This document shows, piece after piece, positions 17,485-26,326 of a stretch of DNA of 64,000 nucleotides (its first letter is position 1; each line of letters starts with the position of its first letter). The stretch lies in assembly GCF_009649075.1 (NCBI RefSeq), contig NZ_CP045737.1, forward strand, positions 806,001 through 870,000, given 5' to 3'. Below the pieces are notes generated by a model that was not told where the DNA came from, searched no databases, and saw only the letters and a program-made list of their open reading frames with translations. The translations under genes and the position numbers were made by a program. Source of the DNA: Aeromicrobium yanjiei. GTDB lineage: Bacteria; Actinomycetota; Actinomycetes; Propionibacteriales; Nocardioidaceae.

Positions 17485-20007
17485 TCACCGTCCCGTCGCG
17501 GTCGGCGAGGACCGCAGGAGATAGCGCGTCGGCAGCTCCACCGAGACCACGATCAGTCCCACGACCAGCGCCGCCGTCGAGGGGACCAGCCAGATCGGTG
17601 CCGAGGGCCACGGACGCCCGAGGAACCCGATGCCGAGGAAGACCAGCGGCAGCGCGGAGACCGCGAGCGCCGCCCCCACTGCGACCCCGGCGGCGATGAG
17701 TGACTCGCGCCTGGTGGTGCCGAGGACCTGGGCGCGGGTGGCGCCCGCGGTCCTCAGCGCGGCGATCTCGCCGCGTCGCTGGGTCGTGACCGCAACGATC
17801 CGGTTGGAGATCGTCAGGGCAAGGTAGCCGAGCAGCACCGCGATGGTCGCGACGTTGAGCAGCATCCCCTGCGCCGCGATCGACTCGTGGGAGTCCACGG
17901 TCGTCGTCTCGACCTCGAGTCCTGGCCGGGTGGCGGCGAGCGTCGCGAGGGACGCGCGGGCCTCCGACGTGTCGTCGGTGCGCACGAGCAGGCTGTGGTC
18001 GAGGCCGGACGTCGTGTGCTGCAGGGCGAGATCGCGGGACAGCACGACCGAGCCGAGACCGAGCTGCCGGTCGTACACCGCGACGACGCGCGGCCGGACC
18101 TCGGTGCCGTCGCCGAGCGTGAGGCTGACGGTCCTGCCCACCTGTGCGTCGCGTGCGTCCGCCGCACCGGCGCCAACCGCGATCGTGTCGCCCTCGAGAT
18201 CGGCCAGGCTGCCGCGCTGCACGTCGAGGTCCAGCACCCCCGGGGCCTCGGGGTCCAGCACCATCGCCGGCTCCGCCTCGACCTCGGTGTCGCCCAGCAC
18301 CTCGTGCGGCCAGACGACCGAGGTCGTGGACATCGGTGCTGCCGCGCGTACGCCGTCCAGCTCGCGCACCTGCTCCGCGAGATCGGCCGGCACGCCGCCG
18401 AGCCCGTCGCCGGTGATCCGCAGCTCGGCCGTCGTGGCGTCCCGCACGCTGTCGGCGCTCGCCCGCACCAGCGTGGTCTGCGAGATCGCGTACGTCAGTG
18501 TGAAGATCATCAGCATCGCCGAGGCCGTGATGACCCCCGCGAAACGGGTCGTGAAGACCCGCATGTTGGTGACCGCGAGCCACGTGGGTGCCGAGACCCG
18601 GTCGGGGATCCGTCCGCCGACCGCGTCGCTGGCGCGTCGCAGGAGGGCGGGGGCGGCCACCGCGAGGCCGATCGCCGCGACGATGCCGGCGGTCGAGGTC
18701 ATCGCAGCACCGATGTCGCTGACCAGGAGGACCGGTGCCGCGGACAGGCCCACGGCGCCGAGGAGCACGAGCAGGCCGATCCGCTCCCGGAGGCGCGACG
18801 GCACCCGGGCCTCGCTCGAGGACTCCACCATCGCGTCCACGGTCGGCATCCTCGACGGCCGCCAGGCGGCGGCACGTGCGGCCAGCTGGGCGACCACGAC
18901 CATCGACACGACACCGGCAACGGCCGGCAGCGGACCGTACGTCAGGGGCAGCGACGGCGGCAGGATGTCGGTCGCCCGGAGCAGGCCGCCGAGCTGCCCT
19001 GCGAGCAGGTAGCCCAGGACGATGCCGGGGACCGCGGCGATCGCGGCCGTCGCGCTCGTCTCGCCCGCGACCAGGGTGCGGACCTGGCGGGGCGTCGCGC
19101 CGATCGAGCGCATCAGGGCGAGCGCCCGTCGCTGCCCGGCCACCGAGACGGTGACCGCGCCGGTGACCACGAAGCCGACGAGCATCACCACGATGCCGCC
19201 CAGTGAGCCGGCGACCAGCAGCAGGGTGCCGCGCGCGGCCGTGACGTCCGGTGCCGCGGTGTCGCCCCGGTCGGCCCCGGTCGACACCTCGAGGCCCGAG
19301 CCGCCCAGCTGCTCGCGGACGGCGTCGGCGACGGTGTCGACCGAGCCCGGCGCGACGTCCAGGCCGACCAGGTCCGCGGTGGTCCCCGATCCGCCGGCCT
19401 CGCGGATCGCCGCGGCTGCGGCGTCGCTGAAGAACAGCTCGTCCCCGCCACCGTCGACGATTGCGGCCACGCGGTGCGTCCGCGCGGCACCTCCGGCGGT
19501 GGAGATCTCGACGTCGTCGCCGACCGAGACGTCGGCAGCCGCGGCTGCGGCCGAGCCCAGGGCGACCTGGTCCGTGCCGACGGGCGCGCTGCCGTTGGTG
19601 CTGTGGCGGCCCAGCAGCCGGACCGACGACCAGCCGTGACCGGCGGTCCGGGGGTCGTCGCTCGTGGCGACCGGGCCGTCGGCGGTGAGCAGCGCGGCGG
19701 GGAACGAGACGTCGCCGACGACGTGACGCACGCCCGGGACCTCGGCCAGACCGGCTGCGAGGTCGCGCGGGATCCGGTTGCGCTCGGGCAGGACGGCCGG
19801 GATGCTCTCGGAGGCGCTGACCGACTGGGGTGCGGTCACGACGATCTCGGCCCCGGCCAGGCGGCCGACGGGGGCGTGGGAGCGCAGACCCGACTCGGTG
19901 AGCACGCCGGTCGCGGTCACCAGGGCGGCGCCGCCGAGGGCTGCGCACGCGATCGCGACCAGCGAGGTGAGACGGTGGCGGGCCATGCGGATGGCGAGCT
20001 GGATCAC
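17485..20007 (-). CDS. FtsX-like ABC transporter permease
   Basis: An 840-residue membrane protein with a leading TM helix, a large extracytoplasmic region, and two FtsX-type permease domains (about residues 255-390 and 720-835), giving roughly ten TM segments. This is the layout of exporters that act on lipoproteins, antimicrobial peptides or envelope components. It follows the ATPase gene by 3 nt and starts at GTG 20007 after a GAGGG sequence. The upstream two-component system suggests induction by an envelope-active compound. The substrate is unknown. Confidence 0.9.
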   Translation of the reverse strand: MIQLAIRMARHRLTSLVAIACAALGGAALVTATGVLTESGLRSHAPVGRLAGAEIVVTAPQSVSASESIPAVLPERNRIPRDLAAGLAEVPGVRHVVGDVSFPAALLTADGPVATSDDPRTAGHGWSSVRLLGRHSTNGSAPVGTDQVALGSAAAAAADVSVGDDVEISTAGGAARTHRVAAIVDGGGDELFFSDAAAAAIREAGGSGTTADLVGLDVAPGSVDTVADAVREQLGGSGLEVSTGADRGDTAAPDVTAARGTLLLVAGSLGGIVVMLVGFVVTGAVTVSVAGQRRALALMRSIGATPRQVRTLVAGETSATAAIAAVPGIVLGYLLAGQLGGLLRATDILPPSLPLTYGPLPAVAGVVSMVVVAQLAARAAAWRPSRMPTVDAMVESSSEARVPSRLRERIGLLVLLGAVGLSAAPVLLVSDIGAAMTSTAGIVAAIGLAVAAPALLRRASDAVGGRIPDRVSAPTWLAVTNMRVFTTRFAGVITASAMLMIFTLTYAISQTTLVRASADSVRDATTAELRITGDGLGGVPADLAEQVRELDGVRAAAPMSTTSVVWPHEVLGDTEVEAEPAMVLDPEAPGVLDLDVQRGSLADLEGDTIAVGAGAADARDAQVGRTVSLTLGDGTEVRPRVVAVYDRQLGLGSVVLSRDLALQHTTSGLDHSLLVRTDDTSEARASLATLAATRPGLEVETTTVDSHESIAAQGMLLNVATIAVLLGYLALTISNRIVAVTTQRRGEIAALRTAGATRAQVLGTTRRESLIAAGVAVGAALAVSALPLVFLGIGFLGRPWPSAPIWLVPSTAALVVGLIVVSVELPTRYLLRSSPTATGR

Positions 20008-20010
20008 GGC

Positions 20011-20772
20011 TCAGCCCTCGCTCATCGAGATGAGGCGGTTCGCGAGATCGGCGGCGTCGGGATCGGTCACGGTCTGGACGATGTGGCCGTCAGCCATGAC
20101 CACGACGGTGTCCGCCTGGGCGGCGACCGCGGGATCGTGCGTGACCATGACGATCGTCTGGCCCAGGTCCTCGGCGACCTCGCGGAACAGGTCGAGCACC
20201 CCTCGTGCCGTACGCAGGTCGAGTGCGCCGGTGGGCTCGTCCGCGAAGACCACCGCGGGCTCGGTCACCAGGGCGCGGGCGATGGCCGCCCGCTGCTGCT
20301 GGCCGCCCGACAGCTCGGCCGGGCGGTGGTCGAGCCGGCCGCCCAGACCGACCCGGTTGACCAGGGAGGTGACCCACGCCGGGTCCGCCCGGCGGCCGGC
20401 GAGCCGCAGCGGGAGGGTGATGTTGTCCGCGACCGACAGCGACGGCACCAGGTTGTAGCCCTGGAACACGAAGCCCACGAGATCGCGCCGCAGCTCGGTG
20501 CGGCGGGTCTCGTCGAGGGAGCGCGTGTCGTGGCCACCGATCAGGACCGTGCCCGACGTGGGGACGTCGAGCGCCGCGGCGCAGTGCATCAGCGTCGACT
20601 TGCCGGATCCGGAGGGTCCCATGACCGCGAGGAACGATCCGCGCTCGACGGTCAGCGACACGTCGTCCAGTGCCTGCACCCCGCCGTCGTACGTCTTGGA
20701 GACGTGGTCGAGCGTGATGACGGCCTCGCGGGTGGCGTCAGCGGTCACGGGGGTCAGCAGCGGGCTGCTCAT
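20011..20772 (-). CDS. ABC transporter ATP-binding protein (MacB/LolD type)
   Basis: A 253-residue ATPase with Walker A GPSGSGKST, signature LSGGQQQRAA, Walker B VVFADEPTGALD and a switch His in VTHDP. This subtype energises FtsX-like permeases such as the one encoded 3 nt downstream. The start MSSPLLTP at 20772 was chosen because its ATG overlaps the stop of the small membrane protein (4 nt); the open frame extends further upstream but without coding character. Confidence 0.93.
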   Translation of the reverse strand: MSSPLLTPVTADATREAVITLDHVSKTYDGGVQALDDVSLTVERGSFLAVMGPSGSGKSTLMHCAAALDVPTSGTVLIGGHDTRSLDETRRTELRRDLVGFVFQGYNLVPSLSVADNITLPLRLAGRRADPAWVTSLVNRVGLGGRLDHRPAELSGGQQQRAAIARALVTEPAVVFADEPTGALDLRTARGVLDLFREVAEDLGQTIVMVTHDPAVAAQADTVVVMADGHIVQTVTDPDAADLANRLISMSEG

Positions 20773-20981
20773 CTGCGGTCCTTGGTCCAGACCGCGACCA
20801 GGCCGACGAGGGCGACCGCCGTGACGGCGCCGATCGCGACCTGGACCACCAGATCGGCCGAGGCTGCGGAGGCGATCACGTTGGCGACGACCGCCAGCAC
20901 CAGGACGGACCACAGCAGCGTCCGGAGCAGATCGGATCCGCGCGAGGACGGGTTGTGGGGGGAGGGTGAGTGCTCGGTCAT
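20769..20981 (-). CDS. Small two-TM membrane protein
   Basis: A 70-residue protein with a polar, Ser/Pro-rich N-terminus and two hydrophobic helices (about residues 20-40 and 45-65) ending in WTKDRR. It has a good ribosome-binding site (AGGAG, 7 nt before the ATG) and its stop overlaps the ATPase start by 4 nt, so it belongs to the exporter operon. I do not recognise the family; an accessory subunit of the ABC exporter is a reasonable guess. Confidence 0.75.
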   Translation of the reverse strand: MTEHSPSPHNPSSRGSDLLRTLLWSVLVLAVVANVIASAASADLVVQVAIGAVTAVALVGLVAVWTKDRR

Positions 20982-21109
20982 GGCGAGCTCCTAGCGGTGG
21001 GGAATGGTGGTCTCCACGCTATGAACTCCGGGCGCCGCAGGACATCCTGCGCGCTGCCCAGTCGGTGGTACAGCCTGCACCACCATCTGCACGAGCACCG
21101 CCTCGCGGC

Positions 21110-21778
21110 TCACCCCGCCGGGAGCCGTCCCGGCCCTGCGTCGAGGTAGTGCAGCACCGCCGCGACCCGGCGGTCCGCCCGGTCGTCCGGGGGCAGGTCG
21201 AGCTTGGCGAAGATGCTGCGCACGTGCTTGTGGATGGCCCCCTCGGTGACGACGAGGCGCTCGGCGATCGCGGTGTTGCCGAGCCCCTCGGCCATCAGCG
21301 CCAGCACCTCGTCCTCGCGCTCGGTGAGCCGGGCCAGCCGGGGGTCGTCGTGCTGGCGGCCCAGCAGCTGGGACACCACGTCGGGATCGAGGGCGGTGCC
21401 TCCCGCGGCCACCCGGTGCAGCGCCTCGAGGAACTCCTCGACCCGTCCCACCCGCTCCTTGAGCAGGTAGCCGAGCCCCTCGACGCCGTGCGTCAGCAGA
21501 TCGGTCGCAAAGGCCTGCTCGACGTACGCCGACAGCACCAGGATGGCCAGATCAGGCTGCCGGCGCTTGGCCTCCACCGCGGCGACGATGCCCTCGCTGG
21601 TGTGGGTCGGGGGCATGCGGACGTCCACCACGGCGACGTCGGGTCGGTGCTCATCCACGGCGCGCAGGAACTCCTCGGCGTCCCCGGCGGTCGCCACGAC
21701 GTCGAGGGACTCGGCCCGGAGCAGGCTTGCGAGCCCCTCGCGCAGCAGCGCATCGTCCTCCGCGATCACGATCCGCAT
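21110..21778 (-). CDS. LuxR/NarL family response regulator
   Basis: A 222-residue two-domain regulator: receiver with acidic pocket E7-D8-D9 and phospho-acceptor D52 (VVDVRMPP), then a LuxR helix-turn-helix from about residue 150 (LTEREDEVLALMAEGLGNTA). It overlaps the sensor kinase gene by 13 nt. The ABC exporter genes begin 128 bp downstream and are the most likely target. Confidence 0.93.
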   Translation of the reverse strand: MRIVIAEDDALLREGLASLLRAESLDVVATAGDAEEFLRAVDEHRPDVAVVDVRMPPTHTSEGIVAAVEAKRRQPDLAILVLSAYVEQAFATDLLTHGVEGLGYLLKERVGRVEEFLEALHRVAAGGTALDPDVVSQLLGRQHDDPRLARLTEREDEVLALMAEGLGNTAIAERLVVTEGAIHKHVRSIFAKLDLPPDDRADRRVAAVLHYLDAGPGRLPAG

Positions 21779-23007
21779 GGCAACCTCGCGTGCAGGGTCG
21801 TCGGACCGCCGGGCGGGCTGCTGACCTCGAACGTCCCGTCGTGGGCCTCGATGCGTCTGCGGATGCCGCCGAGGCCTGAGCCGGTGCCCTCGGTCGCCCC
21901 GCCGTGCCCGTCGTCGGTGACCGTGACGTCCAGGTCACCGGCGATGCTGCGGACCGTCACCGAGGCCCGCTCGGCGCCGCTGTGGCGGGAGATGTTCGTC
22001 AGCGCCTCCGCGACCATGAAGTAGGCGCTGGCCTCGACCGAGGCGGGGCACCGGGTCGCGCCGACGTCCACGGTCGTCGGCACGCTCGAGGTGGCCGCGA
22101 GTCCCGTGAGCGCGCCGTCCAGCCCGCGGTCGGACAGCACGGGCGGGAGGATGCCGCGGATCGTGGTGCGCAGCTCGCCGAGGGCCCGCTCGATCGCGGT
22201 CTGCGCCTGCTCGAGCAGGTCGTCGGCCGCCGGCCGGTCGTCGCCGAGCTGGCGGCGGGCCGCGCCGATCAGGACGTTCGCCGCGACCAGGGGGTTCTGC
22301 GTGCCGTCGTGCAGACAGCGCTCGATGCGGCGCAGCTCGGTCGCATGCGCGTCGAGGGCCGCGGCGCGGGTCGCGGTCAGCTCGGCGATGCGCAGCGGGA
22401 GATCGGTGCCGGGAGGGGGCGGCAGCAGCGCCCGACCCGGGAGGGACTGGAGGCGGGCGAGCGCGGGCGCGAGCAGGACCGTCAGCAGGCCCCAGCCGAG
22501 TGCCGACAGCGCGACCAGCAGGGCCTCGGCCCACGAGTCGACGACCCAGAACCACAGCGCGGCGCTGGCCTCGCCCTCGGGCGCCAGCCACCACCAGAGG
22601 GGGAACGTGAGGTCTCGCACCGTGAACAGCGGCAGGGCCACGCCGACGAAGCCGATCAGCAAGCCCCACGTGGCATGGACCGTGAGCCACGCGATGTCGC
22701 GCCGCACGGTCGGATCGGCGAGCGCCGCCCGGAGCCCCGACGGCAGCGCCGCGGGTCCCGGGACCGCCGTGCCCCACCGTGCGAGCCGGGTCCGCTCGCG
22801 GTCGGCGATCCAGCGCACCGCACGCAGCGCAGCCGGTGCGAGCAGGAGACCGACGCCGACGACCGACAGGAGCGCGACGAGCACGAGGAGCACCAGCACG
22901 CCGAGCGCGAGGAGGGAGGTGCCGAGGCCGCTGCCGAGCTCGGCGACGTACCGCAGGATCTCGCGGGATCGCCCGAGCCACGATCGGCGGTCCGACGTCG
23001 TCCCCAT
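21766..23007 (-). CDS. Sensor histidine kinase (HisKA_3, NarL-system type)
   Basis: A 413-residue membrane kinase. It has an N-terminal membrane region with about four TM segments, a dimerisation/phosphoacceptor helix with the His of CLHDGTQNP, and a C-terminal HATPase with G-boxes (DDGHGG, GSGLGGIRRR). It partners the overlapping LuxR-type regulator. Little extracytoplasmic sequence is present, so an intramembrane sensor mechanism is likely. ATG 23007 is preferred to nearby TTG and GTG codons because a TAGATT -10 box lies 7 nt upstream. Confidence 0.9.
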   Translation of the reverse strand: MGTTSDRRSWLGRSREILRYVAELGSGLGTSLLALGVLVLLVLVALLSVVGVGLLLAPAALRAVRWIADRERTRLARWGTAVPGPAALPSGLRAALADPTVRRDIAWLTVHATWGLLIGFVGVALPLFTVRDLTFPLWWWLAPEGEASAALWFWVVDSWAEALLVALSALGWGLLTVLLAPALARLQSLPGRALLPPPPGTDLPLRIAELTATRAAALDAHATELRRIERCLHDGTQNPLVAANVLIGAARRQLGDDRPAADDLLEQAQTAIERALGELRTTIRGILPPVLSDRGLDGALTGLAATSSVPTTVDVGATRCPASVEASAYFMVAEALTNISRHSGAERASVTVRSIAGDLDVTVTDDGHGGATEGTGSGLGGIRRRIEAHDGTFEVSSPPGGPTTLHARLPCGS

Positions 23008-23014
23008 GGGCACC

Positions 23015-23020
23015 AATCTA
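23015..23020 (-). promoter_or_regulatory. -10 box of the sensor kinase gene (leaderless)
   Basis: TAGATT on the minus strand ends 7 nt before the ATG at 23007, consistent with a leaderless transcript for the kinase/regulator pair. Confidence 0.55.
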
Positions 23021-23049
23021 CCGGCGCCGGCTCGACCGAGGGGCCGATC

Positions 23050-23553
23050 TCACGAGGGGAGCGGGGTGGACCGGCCCCATCCGCTGCCCTCGGTGATGTG
23101 GTCGAGGAGCGGCTGCAGGCGGTAGGGGACGGGGGTGCCGACCGAGAACGTCGAGGTCGTCTTGCGCACGCCCTCGATCTCCACGATCGACGCGGTGAGG
23201 GGCTGCAGCGCCTCGAGCGACGCGATGGCCACGTGCACGAGCAGGTCCTCGCGGCCGGCCTGGAGCTTGACCTCGATGACCTCCGGGAGTGCCCCGAGCC
23301 CCTGCACGACCTCGGCCATGCGCCGCTGGTCCAGCTCGAGGCTGATCAGTGCCTGGACCGGCATGCCCACCGCGCCGAGGTCGATGATGGGTCGGAACCC
23401 CCGGAGGATCCCGACGTCCTCGAGCCGCCGGATGCGCTGCTGGATCGTGTTGCGGCTGACCCCGAGGTCGGCCGCGAGCTCGGCGATCCCGACGCGGGCG
23501 TTGGCGGTGAGCCGGCCGAGGATCTCGGCGTCGAGCCGGTCGATGCTTGTCAT
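23050..23553 (-). CDS. Lrp/AsnC family transcriptional regulator
   Basis: A 167-residue protein with an N-terminal AsnC-type helix-turn-helix (LDAEILGRLTANARVGIAEL, recognition helix SRNTIQQRIRRLEDVG) and a C-terminal RAM/ligand-binding domain. Such regulators respond to amino acids. The ATG at 23553 has an AAGGG-like site upstream; an in-frame ATG at 23568 is possible. It is divergent from a small ACT-like protein, with a 13-bp palindrome in between. Confidence 0.88.
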   Translation of the reverse strand: MTSIDRLDAEILGRLTANARVGIAELAADLGVSRNTIQQRIRRLEDVGILRGFRPIIDLGAVGMPVQALISLELDQRRMAEVVQGLGALPEVIEVKLQAGREDLLVHVAIASLEALQPLTASIVEIEGVRKTTSTFSVGTPVPYRLQPLLDHITEGSGWGRSTPLPS

Positions 23554-23590
23554 GGTGGCACCCTTCATGTCGACCCGAGGACGATCTGCT

Positions 23591-23603
23591 TGGCAGTCTG
23601 CCA
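23591..23603. promoter_or_regulatory. 13-bp palindrome, candidate Lrp operator
   Basis: TGGCAG-T-CTGCCA is a perfect inverted repeat in the divergent region between the Lrp regulator and the ACT-like gene, a normal place for an Lrp-family binding site. Confidence 0.45.
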
Positions 23604-23698
23604 CGTTGCGGCTCATCTTGTTGACCGTCATGATCAGCCTCGCGAGGATGGTCACATCAGGACGTCAGTGACACGGGGACAGGGTGGCAGGAATGGCG

Positions 23699-24007
23699 AT
23701 GAACCAGCAGGTGCGACCGAGGCCGGCCGAGGCCGGTCCGCGCGCCTACGTCGTGACGGTGTCGGTGACCGCGAACGACCACGGGGCCGACCTGCTCACG
23801 ATCGCGTCGGTCCTGCACCGCCGCGGCGTGCAGGTCGTCGAGGCCGATCTCGCGCGTCCCGTCGACGGGTGCCGGGTCTTCAGCGCGACGATCGTCTCGG
23901 ACCCCGCCCGAGCATGGACGGTCCTGCGGACGCTCGAGAACCGGGTCGACGTCCTCGGCGCCGATCTGTTCGAGGCACTCGACACCCGGGTGCGGCTCGC
24001 GTCCTGA
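23699..24007 (+). CDS. Small ACT-like protein
   Basis: A protein of about 102 residues whose predicted pattern (strand VVTVSVTAND, helix DLLTIASVLHRRG, strands VVEADLA and CRVFSATIV, helix, final strand) resembles an ACT regulatory domain such as those of acetolactate synthase small subunits. No catalytic motif is present. ATG 23699 follows AGGA with 7-nt spacing; GTG 23684 and ATG 23693 are in frame. Being divergent from an Lrp regulator, it may be its target and bind an amino acid, but this is inference from shape and context. Confidence 0.6.
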   Translation: MNQQVRPRPAEAGPRAYVVTVSVTANDHGADLLTIASVLHRRGVQVVEADLARPVDGCRVFSATIVSDPARAWTVLRTLENRVDVLGADLFEALDTRVRLAS

Positions 24008-24124
24008 CCCCTGACCTGTGCAGGTCAGCTGGTCGGTCGTGCCTCCCCGGTCAGCAGCTCGGTGCTCGTGCGGGCGCCCCGGCTCGTCAACATCGTCGTC
24101 CGGGCGCGGCCCGGCCCGCGTGCC

Positions 24125-24130
24125 TAGACT
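24125..24130 (+). promoter_or_regulatory. -10 box of the ATP-grasp gene (leaderless)
   Basis: TAGACT lies 6 nt upstream of ATG 24137 and probably starts the polysaccharide-type operon. The rest of the 129-bp gap after 24007 shows nothing recognisable. Confidence 0.55.
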
Positions 24131-24136
24131 GAATGG

Positions 24137-25045
24137 ATGAGTGCAGCCTCCGAGCGCACGACCATGCTCGTCACCGGCGCGGCCGGACCGGCGGGGCGGG
24201 CACTGGGCGTCCAGGCGCTGGAGCAGGCCGACAGGGGTGCGGGCCCGCGCCTGGTGGGCGTAGACCTCGCGCCGACCGACGTCCCGGGGTACGACACGGT
24301 CCTGCCGGTGGTGGGCGCGCTCGACCCGGCGTACGACCAGGACATGCGCGACCTGGTGGCGCGGCTGCGTCCCGACCTCGTCGTCCCCACCGTCGCCGAG
24401 GAGCTGCCCCGGCTCGCGGTCCTCGGCCTGGCGACGGGGATGGGCGCGGCGCTGGTGCTCTCGGCGCCGGGCCCGGTCGCCGTCGCCGCCGACAAGCTGC
24501 TCACCATGTGGGCGCTGGCCGAGCGCGGCGTCGCGGTGCCGCCGCACGCCACGGTGGCGGAGGTGGGCTCGGCGGCCGACGCCGTGTCCTGGGGCGGCGG
24601 GCTCGTCGTGGTGAAGCCGCGGGTGAGCCGCGGTGGTCGCGGCGTGCACGTCGTCGAGGACGGGGGCGACCCGGTGTGGGACTCGCTCGACGCGACGTGG
24701 CTGGTCCAGGGCTACGCGCCGGGCGTCGAGTACAGCCCCCAGGTCTACCGCTCGCCGCACACCGGCAGGTGCCGGGTCGTGGTGCTGCGCAAGACCGAGC
24801 TCAAGCAGGGCCGGGTGGGCAACGCCGCGGCGGTCGAGCGCCTGCCCGACGGCGCCGAGCCCGACGTGGCCGCGCTGGCCCTGCGCACGGTGGAGGCGCT
24901 GGACCTGGTGGGTCCGGTCGACATGGACGTGCGGAGGGCGGGCGACGGGACCCCCGTGGTGCTCGAGGTCAACAGCAGGTTCGGCGCGCTGTCCGCCCAC
25001 GCCCCCGAGGTCCTCGAGGACGTGCTCGTCGAGTGGTCGGGCTGA
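24137..25045 (+). CDS. ATP-grasp family protein
   Basis: A 302-residue protein with an N-terminal Rossmann-like domain (MLVTGAAGPAGRALG), a middle segment ending in ADKLLTMWALAERGVAVP, and an ATP-grasp domain including the ATP-binding lysine segment VVVKPRVSRGGRGV and the metal-binding end VVLEVNSRFGA. This is the architecture of CarB-like carboxylate-amine ligases. It probably ligates or activates a carboxylate, perhaps to decorate a polymer, because a processive glycosyltransferase gene follows after 3 nt. The substrate cannot be inferred. Confidence 0.82.
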   Translation: MSAASERTTMLVTGAAGPAGRALGVQALEQADRGAGPRLVGVDLAPTDVPGYDTVLPVVGALDPAYDQDMRDLVARLRPDLVVPTVAEELPRLAVLGLATGMGAALVLSAPGPVAVAADKLLTMWALAERGVAVPPHATVAEVGSAADAVSWGGGLVVVKPRVSRGGRGVHVVEDGGDPVWDSLDATWLVQGYAPGVEYSPQVYRSPHTGRCRVVVLRKTELKQGRVGNAAAVERLPDGAEPDVAALALRTVEALDLVGPVDMDVRRAGDGTPVVLEVNSRFGALSAHAPEVLEDVLVEWSG

Positions 25046-25048
25046 TCC

Positions 25049-26326
25049 GTGATCGCCTTCGTGGCGGCGCTGGTCCTCGTGCTGCTCGTGCCGCTCGCCG
25101 CCGCCGGGATCGTACGTTTCGGGATGGTGCCGTTCGCCCTCGTCTTCGAGGTCCGCGCCCGGCGCAGCGGCCCCGGGCCGGCCGGCTACGGCCCGATGTT
25201 CACCGAGGCGCCGCGACTGAGCGTGGTGGTGCCGGCCTTCGAGGAGGCGCGCGTCATCGACCAGTGCGTACGCTCCATCGCCCGCAGCGACTATCCCCAC
25301 CTGGAGATCGTGTGCGTCGACGACGGCTCCACCGACGACACCTTCGCGCGGATGCAGCAGCTGGCCGCCGCCCACCCGGGCGTCGTGCGGGCGCTGCGGC
25401 AGGCCAACGCAGGCAAGGGCGCTGCCCTCAACACCGGGATCGCTGCGGCCGCCGGTGAGGTTCTCGTGCTCGTCGACGCCGACGGTGTCTTCCGCCCCGA
25501 CACCCTGACGATGCTGGTGCGCGGCTTTCGCAGCCCGCGCATCGGCGCGGTGTGCGGCAACGACAGACCGGTGAACCTCGACCGGACGCTCACCCGCCTC
25601 CTGTCCGTCATCAGCCACGTCGGCACCGGGCTGATGCGTCGCGGCCTCGACGTGCTCGGCTGTCTGCCGGTCGTGTCCGGCAACATCGGCGCCTATCGTC
25701 GCGACGTGCTCGACCGGGTGGGGCCGCTGCGCACGGACACGCTGGGGGAGGACCTGGAGCTGACCTGGCGGGTCCACCGGGCGGGCTTCCAGGTGGCGTT
25801 CGCGCCGCAGGCCCTGGTGTACGCCGAGTCGCCCTCCACCCTGCGAGGTCTGTGGCGGCAGCGGGTGCGCTGGGCGCGGGGGTTGCTGCAGGCCACCGAG
25901 ATGCACTGGCCGATGGTGGGCAACCCCCGCTATGGCGCCTTCGGCGTCTACCTGCTGTTCAACATGGTCACCCAGGTCATCGCGCCCTTCCTGCAGCTGT
26001 CGGCGGCGGTGGGCGTGGGCTGGCTCATCGCCGTGGACGGCACCGACTGGCTGCCACGGACGTGGTGGGCGTGGGTGCTGCTGCTGGGGGTGCCGGCGTC
26101 GCTGGCGCTGCTGGCGCTCGCGCTGGCGCTCGACCGGGCCGTCGACGACCTGCGCCACCTCTGGACGGTCCCGCTGTGGCCGTTGTACTCAACCATGATG
26201 ACCTTCGTCGTGCTGGACGCCGTGAGGCTCGAGCTCGGGAACGCGGAGAACCGATGGAACAAACTGGAGCGGACCGGAACGGTCTCGGTGCGGGGACTGA
26301 GCGACGACGATGGCCGTGGCTCCTGA
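25049..26326 (+). CDS. Membrane glycosyltransferase family 2 (IcaA/PgaC/cellulose-synthase-like)
   Basis: A 425-residue processive glycosyltransferase: one N-terminal TM helix, a cytosolic GT-A domain with DDGSTDD, a DAD metal site (VDADG), acceptor-side ED (GEDLELTWR) and the Q-x-x-R-W motif (QRVRWARG), then three or four C-terminal TM helices. These motifs mark polymerising enzymes that make and extrude beta-linked polysaccharides such as poly-N-acetylglucosamine or cellulose. It starts at GTG 25049, 3 nt after the ATP-grasp stop, and its 3' end overlaps the next gene by 73 bp. Confidence 0.9.
   Translation: MIAFVAALVLVLLVPLAAAGIVRFGMVPFALVFEVRARRSGPGPAGYGPMFTEAPRLSVVVPAFEEARVIDQCVRSIARSDYPHLEIVCVDDGSTDDTFARMQQLAAAHPGVVRALRQANAGKGAALNTGIAAAAGEVLVLVDADGVFRPDTLTMLVRGFRSPRIGAVCGNDRPVNLDRTLTRLLSVISHVGTGLMRRGLDVLGCLPVVSGNIGAYRRDVLDRVGPLRTDTLGEDLELTWRVHRAGFQVAFAPQALVYAESPSTLRGLWRQRVRWARGLLQATEMHWPMVGNPRYGAFGVYLLFNMVTQVIAPFLQLSAAVGVGWLIAVDGTDWLPRTWWAWVLLLGVPASLALLALALALDRAVDDLRHLWTVPLWPLYSTMMTFVVLDAVRLELGNAENRWNKLERTGTVSVRGLSDDDGRGS

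Noticed and set aside
16967-19948. A 993-codon minus-strand open frame across the PucR/ABC permease junction
   Set aside because: Low-complexity Arg-rich product; the real permease is in another frame of the same strand with clear TM segments.
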